Positions 1-7,214 of a stretch of 60,412 nucleotides of DNA are shown here, in pieces. The DNA comes from Klebsiella pneumoniae (GTDB taxonomy: Bacteria; Desulfobacterota; Binatia; Bin18). The stretch's first letter is position 1. Each line of letters opens with the position of its first letter. The position numbers and the translations under genes are program-made. The stretch is from the NCBI GenBank assembly GCA_945865755.1, contig CAMBFS010000004.1:1-60412 (forward strand), in the 5' to 3' direction. The notes under the pieces were generated by a model that searched no databases, had not been told where the DNA came from, and saw only the letters and a program-made list of their open reading frames with translations.

Positions 1-61
1 TGCTTCGTCGTCCGACTCCTCGCAATGACAGTCTCCCCCTTCACTTAATGCCATTGCCCGA

Positions 62-199
62 CATGTCATTCTCGGTATGGTGGAAAACCGCTTGTTGTAT
101 GTCGCGTATACAATGAGGCGGGACAAAATCCGGATTATTTCGGCACGGAAAGCCGAACCCTACGAACGGCGCATATACCATGAAGAAAACCGCTTCTAA
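62..199 (+). pseudogene. C-terminal remnant of a BrnT-family (DUF497) toxin
   Basis: An open frame ending at TAA 197-199 reads as the last 45 or so residues of a BrnT-type ribonuclease toxin. It contains the family's closing strand and the phrase DKIRIISARKAEPYERR, followed by a short tail. Upstream, from 1 to about 60, the frame no longer resembles BrnT and looks like interspersed intergenic sequence (CGACTCCTCGCAATGACA), so the first half of the toxin is missing or lies in another context. The end overlaps the antitoxin start by 20 bp, the usual toxin-first arrangement. BrnT cleaves RNA in intact modules, but this remnant should be inactive. The assignment rests on the C-terminal motif only. 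Confidence 0.6.
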
Positions 200-515
200 G
201 AAAACGCCCACGCAGGATTGGACGCGCTTTGACGCGATGACCGACGCGGAGCATCACGCGGCGGCCATCAAAGACCCGGACACACAGCCTTTACGACCCG
301 AAGATATGAAACAGATGAAACGTGTTCCGCGGGTCGCGATTATTCGTCGTGCGTTGGGGTTAAAGCAAGAAGAGTTTGCCGCGCGGTTTCATATCCCACT
401 TGGTACGTTGCGGGATTGGGAACAAAGCCGCAAGGAACCAGACGCCGCCGCCCGCGCCTATCTGACGGTCATTGCCCGAAATCCTGCCGCAGTCAACGAA
501 GCCTTACATCACTAA
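180..515 (+). CDS. HTH-domain antitoxin partner of a BrnT-like toxin
   Basis: This 111-residue protein has a basic N-terminus and a Cro/C1-type helix-turn-helix at about residues 52-95 (RRALGLKQEEFAARF, then IPLGTLRDWEQ), a form common in antitoxins paired with DUF497/BrnT toxins. It should bind its own promoter and neutralise the toxin. The ATG at 180 overlaps the end of the truncated toxin frame, indicating former translational coupling. Because the toxin is 5'-truncated here, this is probably an orphan antitoxin or regulator. The HTH is clear; the partner assignment is inferred from context. Confidence 0.75.
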   Translation: MKKTASKKTPTQDWTRFDAMTDAEHHAAAIKDPDTQPLRPEDMKQMKRVPRVAIIRRALGLKQEEFAARFHIPLGTLRDWEQSRKEPDAAARAYLTVIARNPAAVNEALHH

Positions 516-566
516 GGAATCAGAACTGAGGGCTGAGTCATGCTGACTGAATGGGAGAGAGTCCGC

Positions 567-632
567 GACTTGGTCTAGACTTCTCCGCGACTTGCCCCGG
601 ACTTCTTCAAGGCTTGCCTGAGACTTGCTCTC
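567..632 (+). repeat. Six tandem 11-bp units upstream of gspE
   Basis: Six degenerate units of exactly 11 bp begin at 567, 578, 589, 600, 611 and 622. Each starts with GACTTG, GACTTC or GGCTTG followed by five variable bases. The array fills the leader of the type II secretion operon just before the gspE ribosome binding site. A related 11/10-bp array lies at 19262-19390 beside gspD. Function is unknown; helical-turn spacing would suit repeated protein binding sites. Confidence 0.7.
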
Positions 633-663
633 GGTGTATCTTCCCTTCTGTGTGGAGGTGGTT

Positions 664-2361
664 GTGAGGTCTGTGGAGGATATTCTCATCCAAGAGGCAG
701 GGGTCCCTGCCGACATCCTAGCCCGAGCGAAAGAGCGCCTGCGTGAGGAGAAAGACCTCGGCGAAGCGTTGCGCGAACTTGGTGCGCTCGATGCCGCTGC
801 GTGGGCGCGCACGCAAGCGACGTTCTATCAGCTTCCCTATCGCACGACAGCGAATGGGGATGAGCATCAGCAAGAACTCCTGGCCCGTGTCCCGCTTGCG
901 TTCGCCAAACAATATCAACTTTTGCCATTGACTCAGCAGCATGGCGCGGTGACCGTAGCCGTGGCCAATCCGCGAGAGCTTGCCGCGCTTGACGATTTGC
1001 GCCTGCTTTTCGGTGCGCGGATTGAGCCGGTGATCGTCCCGCAACCGGTCCTGCAAGAAGCGCTGAATCGGGTGTATGACCACGCTTCGCAGTCCACGCA
1101 GGAGCTGCTCGACACGCTCGATGAAAAAGCGCTGGATCTCGACGCGGCGGAATGGCAGGAGCCGCGCGATCTGCTCGACGCGAATGATGACGCGCCGATT
1201 ATTCGGCTGGTGAACTCGCTCTTCTACCAAGCCACCAAGGAGCGGGCGAGTGACATTCATATCGAGCCGTTTGAGCAGGAGCTGCTCATCCGCTTCCGTA
1301 TCGACGGCATTTTGTACGACACCATCACTCCTCCCAAGGCGATTCAATCGCTCCTTATCTCCCGCATTAAAATCATGGCGGGGTTGAACATCGCCGAGAA
1401 ACGGTTGCCGCAAGATGGGCGGATTCGCCTGAAAGTCGCGGGCCGCGACATTGATATGCGCGCCTCGGTCATCCCCACCGCCTTTGGCGAACGCGTGGTG
1501 CTGCGCTTGCTGGATCGCGCCAGCGCGTTGCTTGGGCTCGAAGAGTTGGGGCTGAACGGACACAATCTGACCGCCGTCAATCGACTGATTCACCAAAGCC
1601 ACGGCATCGTGCTGGTCACTGGCCCCACCGGTTCAGGGAAAACGACGACGCTGTATGCCGCGTTAAGCACGATCAACTCAAGCGAAAAGAATATCCTGAC
1701 GATTGAGGACCCGATTGAGTATCAGTTGCGCGGCATTGGTCAGATGCAGGTGCATCCGAAAATCGAGTTGACCTTCGCGGCGGGATTACGCTCGATTCTG
1801 CGGCAGGACCCGGATGTCATTATGATCGGTGAAATCCGCGACGCGGAGACAGCGGAGATCGCCATTCAATCGGCGCTGACCGGCCATCTCGTGTTCTCGA
1901 CGTTACATACCAATGATTCGTTCGGGGCGGTGTCGCGTCTGCTGGATATGGGGATTGAGCCCTTTCTGGTTTCTTCTTCAGTGTTGGGGGTGATGGCGCA
2001 ACGGCTGGTGCGACGGGTGTGTCCAGAGTGCCGCGTTCCCTATTATCCCGAGGAAAGACAGATACGCGAGGTTGGTTTGACGCCTGAGATCGTAGGCGAC
2101 CGTCCTTTTTACCAGCCTGGGACGGGGTGTGAGGCATGTCACAACAAAGGCTATCGCGGGCGAGCGGGGATTCACGAACTGTTACTCCTCACGGACGCGA
2201 TCCGCGCGCTGGTGATGGCCCGCGCGGATGCCGCGACGATCCGCCGCGCGGCGGTAGCCAGCGGCATGCGGACGCTACGTGATGATGGAGCGGAGAAGAT
2301 ACTGGCGGGACTGACGACGGTCGAGGAAGTGATTCGTGTGACGCAAGAAGAAATGGTCTGA
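664..2361 (+). CDS. gspE: Type II secretion system ATPase GspE
   Basis: Cytoplasmic hexameric ATPase that powers pseudopilus assembly in type II secretion. The N-terminal MshEN/GspE-N region covers about residues 1-150. The AAA-type core has Walker A GPTGSGKTTT near residue 320, an Asp box before it, a Walker B region (DPDVIMIGEIRDAE) near 382, and the tetracysteine zinc site CPEC...CEAC near 453-490. Length (565 residues) is normal. I chose GTG 664 because GGAGG at 654-658 lies 5 nt upstream; a TTG at 625 is in frame but has no such site. It is the first gene of gspE-F-G-H-I-J-K-L-M-N and is preceded by an 11-bp repeat array. Confidence 0.95.
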   Translation: MRSVEDILIQEAGVPADILARAKERLREEKDLGEALRELGALDAAAWARTQATFYQLPYRTTANGDEHQQELLARVPLAFAKQYQLLPLTQQHGAVTVAVANPRELAALDDLRLLFGARIEPVIVPQPVLQEALNRVYDHASQSTQELLDTLDEKALDLDAAEWQEPRDLLDANDDAPIIRLVNSLFYQATKERASDIHIEPFEQELLIRFRIDGILYDTITPPKAIQSLLISRIKIMAGLNIAEKRLPQDGRIRLKVAGRDIDMRASVIPTAFGERVVLRLLDRASALLGLEELGLNGHNLTAVNRLIHQSHGIVLVTGPTGSGKTTTLYAALSTINSSEKNILTIEDPIEYQLRGIGQMQVHPKIELTFAAGLRSILRQDPDVIMIGEIRDAETAEIAIQSALTGHLVFSTLHTNDSFGAVSRLLDMGIEPFLVSSSVLGVMAQRLVRRVCPECRVPYYPEERQIREVGLTPEIVGDRPFYQPGTGCEACHNKGYRGRAGIHELLLLTDAIRALVMARADAATIRRAAVASGMRTLRDDGAEKILAGLTTVEEVIRVTQEEMV

Positions 2362-2364
2362 ATA

Positions 2365-2473
2365 GTTGAGAGTTGAGAGTTGAGAGTGGAAGATTAAGAG
2401 TGGAAGATTAAGAGTGAAGACAACGTTTTCTCCTTAACTTTCAACTCTCCACTTTCAACTTTCAACTCTCAAT
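2365..2473 (+). repeat. Inverted heptad array between gspE and gspF
   Basis: Degenerate 7-bp units (AGAGTTG type) run rightwards from 2365, and their inverse (TCAACTC/TCAACTT) runs up to 2473. The arm 2365-2390 pairs with 2448-2473 over 26 positions. The only three differences are G opposite T, which would be G.U pairs in the coding-strand RNA. The right arm ends just before the gspF start, which has no visible Shine-Dalgarno sequence. This could be an RNA hairpin acting on gspF translation or mRNA stability, which is an inference. Confidence 0.75.
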
Positions 2474-2484
2474 TGGTTTTCCTT

Positions 2485-3720
2485 ATGCCGATCTACACCT
2501 ACTCAGGATTAACCGCCCAAGGACGCACGGTGGCTGGCGTGATCGACGCCGACAGCCCACGGAACGCGCGCGTGTCGTTGCGACGCACGGGCATTTTTCC
2601 GACCGCCGTCGGTGAGGAGCAATCTCGGTCCACGACACAATCCACGCCTCAGACCACGGTTGAAAGTGGTGGCGGCCTCTTTGCGCGGGTCTCCACTCAA
2701 GAGCTGGCGCTCTTCACCCGGCAGTTCGCCACGCTCGCCAAAGCGGGCCTCACGCTGATTGAGTGTCTCGGCACGTTGATCGAACAGATGGAAAACGCGC
2801 GCCTCAAACGCATCTTGACCCATGTCCGGCAACAAGTGCGCGAGGGGCGGTCGCTGGCCGATGCGTTACAAGCACATCCCCGGCTCTTCACGAGCATGTA
2901 CGTGAATATGATCCGCGCCGGAGAGGAAAGCGGCACGCTGGAAATCGTGCTGCTGCGGCTGGCGGACTACATGGAAAGCCAGTCGCGCTTGCTGCGCACC
3001 GTGCAAGCGGCGTTGACCTATCCCATTGTGATGATTGTGGTCTCGGTCGTCATTCTGACGTTCTTGCTAGCCTACGTGGTACCGCAAGTGACCAAAATCT
3101 TCACCGAGACCGGACGGATGTTGCCGCTCGCGACGCGCATCCTGCTGGGGGTCTCGTCGTTTGTCGCTTCGTATTGGTGGGTGATCTTGTTGGTGGCCGC
3201 CGGTGGGACCTTGGTGGTGTCTCGATTGGTGCGGACACCCGCGGGACAGGCATGGTACGACCGGATGCAGTTGCGACTCCCGTGGATAGGCAGAGTCATC
3301 CAACGGGTAAACATCGCGCGTTTGGCGCGGACGCTGAGCACGTTATTGGCCAGCGGGGTGCCGATCCTGACCGCGCTTGGCATTGTGTCGCAGTTGCTCA
3401 AGAACAGCCAGTTGCGAAAAGCTATCGAAGACGCGCGCGCGAGTGTGCAAGAGGGCGAAAGTCTGGCGGCACCATTGCGACGGAGTGGATTGTTCCCGGC
3501 GTTGTTGACGCAAATGGTGGCGGTGGGAGAGCGGAGTGGCGAACTGGAAAGCATGTTGGCCCGTGCGGCGGATGCGTATGATGAAGAAGTCACCGCCGGG
3601 TTGGCGCGCCTCACGAGCCTACTCGAACCGCTGACGATTCTGGTGATGGGTGGGGTGATCCTGTTTATCGTGCTGGCGATTCTGCTGCCGATTTTTGATC
3701 TTAATCAAATGGTGCACTAA
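2485..3720 (+). CDS. gspF: Type II secretion inner-membrane platform protein GspF
   Basis: Polytopic inner-membrane platform protein coupling GspE to pseudopilin assembly. It shows the GspF N-terminus (MPIYTYSGLTAQGRTVAG), two repeated T2SSF domains at about residues 65-190 and 270-390, and three hydrophobic segments near 165-195, 215-245 and 375-400. Length is 411 residues, typical of the family. I chose ATG 2485 because translation from it begins with the family motif; an in-frame TTG at 2473 is less likely. No clear ribosome binding site is present because a heptad array abuts the start. The TAA at 3718-3720 is in the same frame as the mature part of gspG. Confidence 0.95.
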   Translation: MPIYTYSGLTAQGRTVAGVIDADSPRNARVSLRRTGIFPTAVGEEQSRSTTQSTPQTTVESGGGLFARVSTQELALFTRQFATLAKAGLTLIECLGTLIEQMENARLKRILTHVRQQVREGRSLADALQAHPRLFTSMYVNMIRAGEESGTLEIVLLRLADYMESQSRLLRTVQAALTYPIVMIVVSVVILTFLLAYVVPQVTKIFTETGRMLPLATRILLGVSSFVASYWWVILLVAAGGTLVVSRLVRTPAGQAWYDRMQLRLPWIGRVIQRVNIARLARTLSTLLASGVPILTALGIVSQLLKNSQLRKAIEDARASVQEGESLAAPLRRSGLFPALLTQMVAVGERSGELESMLARAADAYDEEVTAGLARLTSLLEPLTILVMGGVILFIVLAILLPIFDLNQMVH

Positions 3721-3742
3721 CGCACGAGGAGGAGGTGTGGGG

Positions 3743-4281
3743 ATGGGAGAACAGGGTTCGGGGTTCGGGGTTCGGGGTTCGGGGTTCAATCTTCAAGTTC
3801 TCAGTTCCAGGTTTCGGGTTTCGGGTTTCGGATTGAAAGTCCAAAGTCTCACTCGAAACTCGAAACTCGAAACTCGAAAGGTTTTACGCTGATTGAAATC
3901 ATGGTGGTCGTGTTCATCTTGGGGCTGCTGGTCACGATGGTGGCTCCCAAGATCATGGGCCGCACGGACGAGGCCAAGCGAACGAAGGCCGCGGCTGATG
4001 TGCGCGCTCTGCAACAAGCGCTCAACCTCTATAAGCTCGATAATGGCCGATACCCGACGACGGAGCAGGGGCTGCAATCGCTAGTCACCAAACCACAGGT
4101 GGGCGTTGCTCCCGTGCGGTGGAATCCCGAAGGGTATATCGAGAAGGTGCAACTCGATCCGTGGGGGAATGGCTATCTGTATTTGAGTAACGGGGATCGT
4201 TACACGCTCAAGTCGCTCGGTGCGGATGGTGAGGAAGGTGGGGAGGGGAAAGATGCCGATCTTGATAGCCGGGACCTGTGA
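3743..4281 (+). CDS. gspG: Major pseudopilin GspG, leader encoded by repeats and out of frame
   Basis: Major pseudopilin of the type II secretion pseudopilus. The mature protein starts after a prepilin peptidase site K-G/FTLIE encoded at 3877-3897, followed by a hydrophobic helix and a GspG fold (DNGRYPTTEQGLQSL, then DPWGNGYLY) ending at 4281. The only start with a strong ribosome binding site is ATG 3743 (AGGAGGAGG at 3727-3735, 7 nt away). The 137 bp from it to the cleavage-site glycine is not a multiple of three, so the two parts are out of frame. One extra 7-bp unit, or two fewer, would restore the frame. No ATG, GTG or TTG in the mature frame lies between the gspF stop and the cleavage site. 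An in-frame ATG at 3901 would lose the processing site. Either the gene is in an off state, or the repeat copy number is misassembled. Confidence 0.9.
3757..3880 (+). repeat. Heptad arrays inside the gspG leader
   Basis: Four perfect TTCGGGG units (3757-3784) are followed by degenerate units, then GTTTCGG-type units (3811-3830) and CGAAACT-type units (about 3854-3879). The last two sets are inverse complements apart from G/T wobble positions and could form a hairpin. The array ends at the codon for the cleavage-site glycine. Perfect 7-bp runs are able to gain or lose units by strand slippage. Confidence 0.8.
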
Positions 4282-4888
4282 ACGACCGAAGACCGAAGAC
4301 GGGGGACGGAGGACGGAGGACGGGAGCAAGCGGAGACCAGTCTCTCGTTCGCCGGTCTCCCGTCTCCGGTCCCCGGTCGTTCATCCCAAAGGTTTCACGC
4401 TTCTCGAACTGTCCCTCGTGCTCTTCATCATCGGGCTGTTGGTGACGGTGCTGGTGCCACGCTTGGGCGGGCTGGAGTCCGCGCGGCTGGAGGCGAGCGC
4501 GAAACGACTGGCGGCTCTTGTGCGCTATCTCAGTGGCGAAGCGGCGTTCCGTGGACAGACGTACCGAATTCAGTACGACCTCGACCAACAGCGCTATGGC
4601 GTCCAGATATTGACCCCGTCTCAAGAGATGAAAACCTTTGTGGCGGATGAATCGCCGATGGCACAACCCGTTCAACTCCCGACCAACATCACGTTCGCGG
4701 ACATCCGCGTGCCGAGCATTGGGCGCGTCACTACCGGACAGGTGTTCACGCACTTCTATCCGCAAGGCTATACCGATCCGACCGTGATTCATCTGCGCGA
4801 TCAGCAGTCACGCACAATCACCGTCATTATTCCACCGATCACCGGCGAGGCGGCGGTGTATGAGGGGTATGTCGATGCAAACCGCTAG
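4253..4888 (+). CDS. gspH: Minor pseudopilin GspH with 47-residue leader
   Basis: Minor pseudopilin of the pseudopilus tip complex. It has a prepilin site PKG/FTLLELSLV at about residue 47, a long N-terminal hydrophobic helix, and a C-terminal domain consistent with GspH. I chose ATG 4253 because GGAGG at 4242-4246 lies 6 nt upstream; ATG 4220 is also in frame. The start overlaps gspG by 29 bp. The leader is far longer than the usual 6-15 residues because residues 9-45 are encoded by a 7-bp repeat array. The leader is in frame here. The assignment as H rather than another minor pseudopilin rests mainly on gene order. Confidence 0.88.
   Translation: MPILIAGTCERPKTEDGGRRTEDGSKRRPVSRSPVSRLRSPVVHPKGFTLLELSLVLFIIGLLVTVLVPRLGGLESARLEASAKRLAALVRYLSGEAAFRGQTYRIQYDLDQQRYGVQILTPSQEMKTFVADESPMAQPVQLPTNITFADIRVPSIGRVTTGQVFTHFYPQGYTDPTVIHLRDQQSRTITVIIPPITGEAAVYEGYVDANR
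4279..4384 (+). repeat. Inverted heptad array inside the gspH leader
   Basis: Units of 7 bp such as GACCGAA, GACGGAG and GACGGGA run from 4281 to about 4330, then inverted units (GTCTCCC, GTCTCCG, GTCCCCG) run to 4382. The outermost 9 bp are a perfect inverted pair (GAACGACCG / CGGTCGTTC). The arms differ mostly by transitions. The array lies wholly between the gspH start codon and its cleavage site. Confidence 0.75.
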
Positions 4889-5477
4889 GAGACCGGGGAC
4901 TGGGGACTGGGGACCGGCGGAAGAGAGACTGGAGACTAGAGACTTGAGACTAGCAACTAGCGACTGGTTGTCTCTTCGCGCTCGCGTTACAAACCGCTCG
5001 TTTCTAATCCCTAGCCATTCCTCTGCAAGCCTCAAGCCTCAAGCCTCAAGCCTCAAGTCTCAAGTCTCAAACCTCAAGCCTTCCGTCCCCCGTCCCCCGT
5101 CCCCCGTCCTTCGGGCTTCGGGCTTCACCCTGCTCGAAGTCCTGGTCGCCCTCGCGGTATTGGCCGTGGCGCTCGTGAGTCTCTTGGGGCTTCAGAATCG
5201 CAATCTGCTGCTCAGCATGCAGGCCGAACGGCTGAGCACCGGGACGCTGCTGGTGCGAGAGATGCTCACCCGGACACAACTTGAAGGGCCCGATGCTGGA
5301 CGTGTGACTTCTGGTGACTTTGCGGAAACCCACCCCGGACAATATCCCGAATTCCGCTGGCATCGCACCATCCGCCCCGCCCAGCTTGAGGGCTTGTGGG
5401 AAATTCAAGTGGGCGTCACCTGGGGCGACCGCGCGGACGAACGCGCCGAACTCACCCTCTTTACGCCGCTCAGCTAG
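4875..5477 (+). CDS. gspI: Minor pseudopilin GspI with 83-residue leader
   Basis: Minor pseudopilin. The cleavage site ASG/FTLLEVLVALAVLA is followed by the hydrophobic helix and a compact C-terminal domain (ends RAELTLFTPLS), about 117 mature residues as expected for GspI. I chose ATG 4875 because GAGGGG at 4862-4867 lies 7 nt upstream; in-frame ATGs at 4860 and 4869 are alternatives. The gene overlaps gspH by 14 bp. The leader of about 83 residues is the longest of the four and is almost entirely repeat-encoded. It is arginine/serine/proline rich and could not act as an ordinary short prepilin leader without unusual processing. Confidence 0.88.
   Translation: MQTARRPGTGDWGPAEERLETRDLRLATSDWLSLRARVTNRSFLIPSHSSASLKPQASSLKSQVSNLKPSVPRPPSPVLRASGFTLLEVLVALAVLAVALVSLLGLQNRNLLLSMQAERLSTGTLLVREMLTRTQLEGPDAGRVTSGDFAETHPGQYPEFRWHRTIRPAQLEGLWEIQVGVTWGDRADERAELTLFTPLS
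4887..5115 (+). repeat. Long inverted heptad arrays inside the gspI leader
   Basis: The left array (4887-4967) has units GACTGGG, GACTGGA, GACTAGA, GACTTGA and GACTAGC. The right array (about 5031-5115) has the inverse orientation: CAAGCCT four times, CAAGTCT twice, then CCCCCGT-type units. About 60 bp of non-repeat sequence forms the loop. It is the largest such structure in the window and lies entirely within translated leader sequence. Confidence 0.75.
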
Positions 5478-5487
5478 AGATTAGGCA

Positions 5488-6249
5488 ATGCTGCAAATAT
5501 ACGGAATGACAGGAGTCCAAGGTCCAAGGTCCAAGGTCCAAGGTCCAAGCGGTTCTAGCCCCGGTCCTCGGTCTCCGGTCTCCGGTCCGTCCGGCTTTAC
5601 TCTGCTCGAAGTGCTCGTCGCCAGTGCGATCCTGAGCATGGTGTTGGCGATTGTCTACGGCGTATTTTCTCAGACCCTCACCAGTACCCAGCGCGCCGAA
5701 GAACAAAACGCCCAATCTCGTGCCGCGCGTATTGTGTTGCTGCGTATCGGTGACGACCTGCAAGCCAGCTTGCCGTTGACTTCTGGACACTTCCGCTTTG
5801 TTGGTCGCGCTTCCCATACCCAGCAGTTCCCCGATAGCTTCCTGTCCTTCGTGTCCGAGAGTGGGCTGCCACTGACAAGCGGAAGCCCCACCAGCGATGG
5901 TTACGAAATTGAGTATGAGTTGGTCCCTGACCCGCGCGCGACTCCTCCTGTCCAACAGTTGGTGCGTCGTGCGCGCTTTGCGCCGATGACGGCGGGCTCG
6001 GACCTGACTCGTGCGAGTGAAGGAGAAACTTTGCCCTTGCTGACTGGCGTGCAGGGCCTGCGGTTCCGCTTCTTCGACGGGCGCGTGTGGCATGACGAAT
6101 GGGGCAAAGACCAAACCGCGATGAAACTCCCGCGCGCGGTCGAAGTCGAACTCTATCTGGCGCGGAAAAAGACCGGGGCGTCTCGCGAGGAACAAGAGCC
6201 GGTGAAGTTCTCGACCGTGGTGGATTTGCCATTGGCCGAAATACGTTGA
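5488..6249 (+). CDS. gspJ: Minor pseudopilin GspJ with 36-residue leader
   Basis: Minor pseudopilin of the tip complex. The prepilin site PSG/FTLLEVLVASAILS at residue 36 is followed by a GspJ-like domain (VYGVFSQTLTSTQ, later LRFRFFDGRVWHDEW, EVELYLARK). The start is ATG 5488 or ATG 5506; neither has a strong ribosome binding site. It begins 10 nt after the gspI stop. The leader contains four perfect GGTCCAA heptads plus inverted partners and is in frame. The tip complex GspH-I-J-K is thought to initiate pseudopilus assembly. Confidence 0.88.
   Translation: MLQIYGMTGVQGPRSKVQGPSGSSPGPRSPVSGPSGFTLLEVLVASAILSMVLAIVYGVFSQTLTSTQRAEEQNAQSRAARIVLLRIGDDLQASLPLTSGHFRFVGRASHTQQFPDSFLSFVSESGLPLTSGSPTSDGYEIEYELVPDPRATPPVQQLVRRARFAPMTAGSDLTRASEGETLPLLTGVQGLRFRFFDGRVWHDEWGKDQTAMKLPRAVEVELYLARKKTGASREEQEPVKFSTVVDLPLAEIR
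5514..5590 (+). repeat. Heptad array inside the gspJ leader
   Basis: AGTCCAA is followed by four perfect GGTCCAA units (5521-5548), then GGTCCTC, GGTCTCC, GGTCTCC and GGTCCGT up to the cleavage-site codons. It has the same unit length and position as the arrays in gspG, gspH and gspI. Confidence 0.75.
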
Positions 6250-6260
6250 AGGGGGACTAC

Positions 6261-7211
6261 ATGACCCGTGGACGAATACATGAGCGTGGGGTCGCACTGG
6301 TGACCACGTTGCTGGCGGTGACCTTACTCACCATCGCGGTCGTCGAGTTCGCCTACTCTAGCCAGGTCGATTATCACCTTGCGTACAATGCCCTCAGATC
6401 GCTGCAAGCCGCTTCGTTGGCGCGCTCTGGCGTGAATCTCGCCATCGGCGTGCTCAAGAAGGATGGCGGCTCGGTGTCCAACATTGATTCCCTGGGTGAC
6501 CTCTGGGCACGCCCGCTGCCGCCGCTGCCGGTCGGCGAGGGCATGGTCTTGGTCCGAGTAACGGATGAGCAAGGCAAACTCAACCTGAATGCGTTACGCA
6601 CCCCAAGTGGCACGATCGACCTCGCCTGGAAGGGAGTAGCGGAAAGATTATTTGTGATCCGTGGTGTTGATCCTGCTCTGCTCGATCCGATCCTTGATTG
6701 GCTTGATGCCAATGATGCGCCTGAACCCCGTGGGGCCGAGCGGGATCACTATGCGCACCTGACACCGCCCACGACTCCTCGCAATGGGCTCTTCCTGACC
6801 GAAGGCGAACTTGGTCGGGTCAAGGGAATGACCGCGCGGGTGCGTGCTCGACTGAGTGACGTGGTGACGGTGCTCCCGACTTCTTCTCGCATCAATGTGA
6901 ACACGGCTCCCGCCGACGTACTGTCCGCGTTGTTTCCCGAAGTTGACCAACAACTGCTCGAACAGTTTTTGGCCACCAGAGGAGAAACGCCGGTGCCGGG
7001 AGCGAACGAACTCAAGTCCCGCCTTGGTCTTCCCCCGGACCCGAGGAATGACCAGATGATCGCTGTGCGCAGTGACTTTTTCACGATTGTAGCGCTGGCC
7101 ACCGTGGAACCGGTCAGCCAGGCACTCACGGTTCGCGTCCAACGTCGAGCGCGCACGGTGACGCCGCTGTCGTGGCGGACCACGCTCCCCGTGACCGAAC
7201 AGAAGGGATAA
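6261..7211 (+). CDS. gspK: Minor pseudopilin GspK
   Basis: Large minor pseudopilin that caps the GspH-I-J-K tip. It has a short N-terminus (MTRGRIHERG) before the hydrophobic helix VALVTTLLAVTLLTIAVVEF, then the characteristic GspK inserted alpha-domain and the motif SRINVNTAPADVLSALFP near residues 212-230. Length is 316 residues. ATG 6261 was chosen for GAAGGGGG 5-12 nt upstream and 11 nt spacing from gspJ. Unlike G-J there is no repeat array in its leader. Confidence 0.9.
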   Translation: MTRGRIHERGVALVTTLLAVTLLTIAVVEFAYSSQVDYHLAYNALRSLQAASLARSGVNLAIGVLKKDGGSVSNIDSLGDLWARPLPPLPVGEGMVLVRVTDEQGKLNLNALRTPSGTIDLAWKGVAERLFVIRGVDPALLDPILDWLDANDAPEPRGAERDHYAHLTPPTTPRNGLFLTEGELGRVKGMTARVRARLSDVVTVLPTSSRINVNTAPADVLSALFPEVDQQLLEQFLATRGETPVPGANELKSRLGLPPDPRNDQMIAVRSDFFTIVALATVEPVSQALTVRVQRRARTVTPLSWRTTLPVTEQKG

Positions 7212-7214
7212 GCA

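Noticed and set aside
718..1602. Long minus-strand frame across gspE
   Set aside because: Shadow of the gspE coding strand; no start signal or family resemblance, and the plus-strand ATPase motifs are unmistakable.
2362..2484. Possible CRISPR array in the gspE-gspF spacer
   Set aside because: Units are 7 bp with no unique spacers between them; no cas genes are present in the window.
2763..3581. 272-codon plus-strand frame inside gspF
   Set aside because: Overlaps gspF in another frame with low-complexity composition; gspF motifs are clear.
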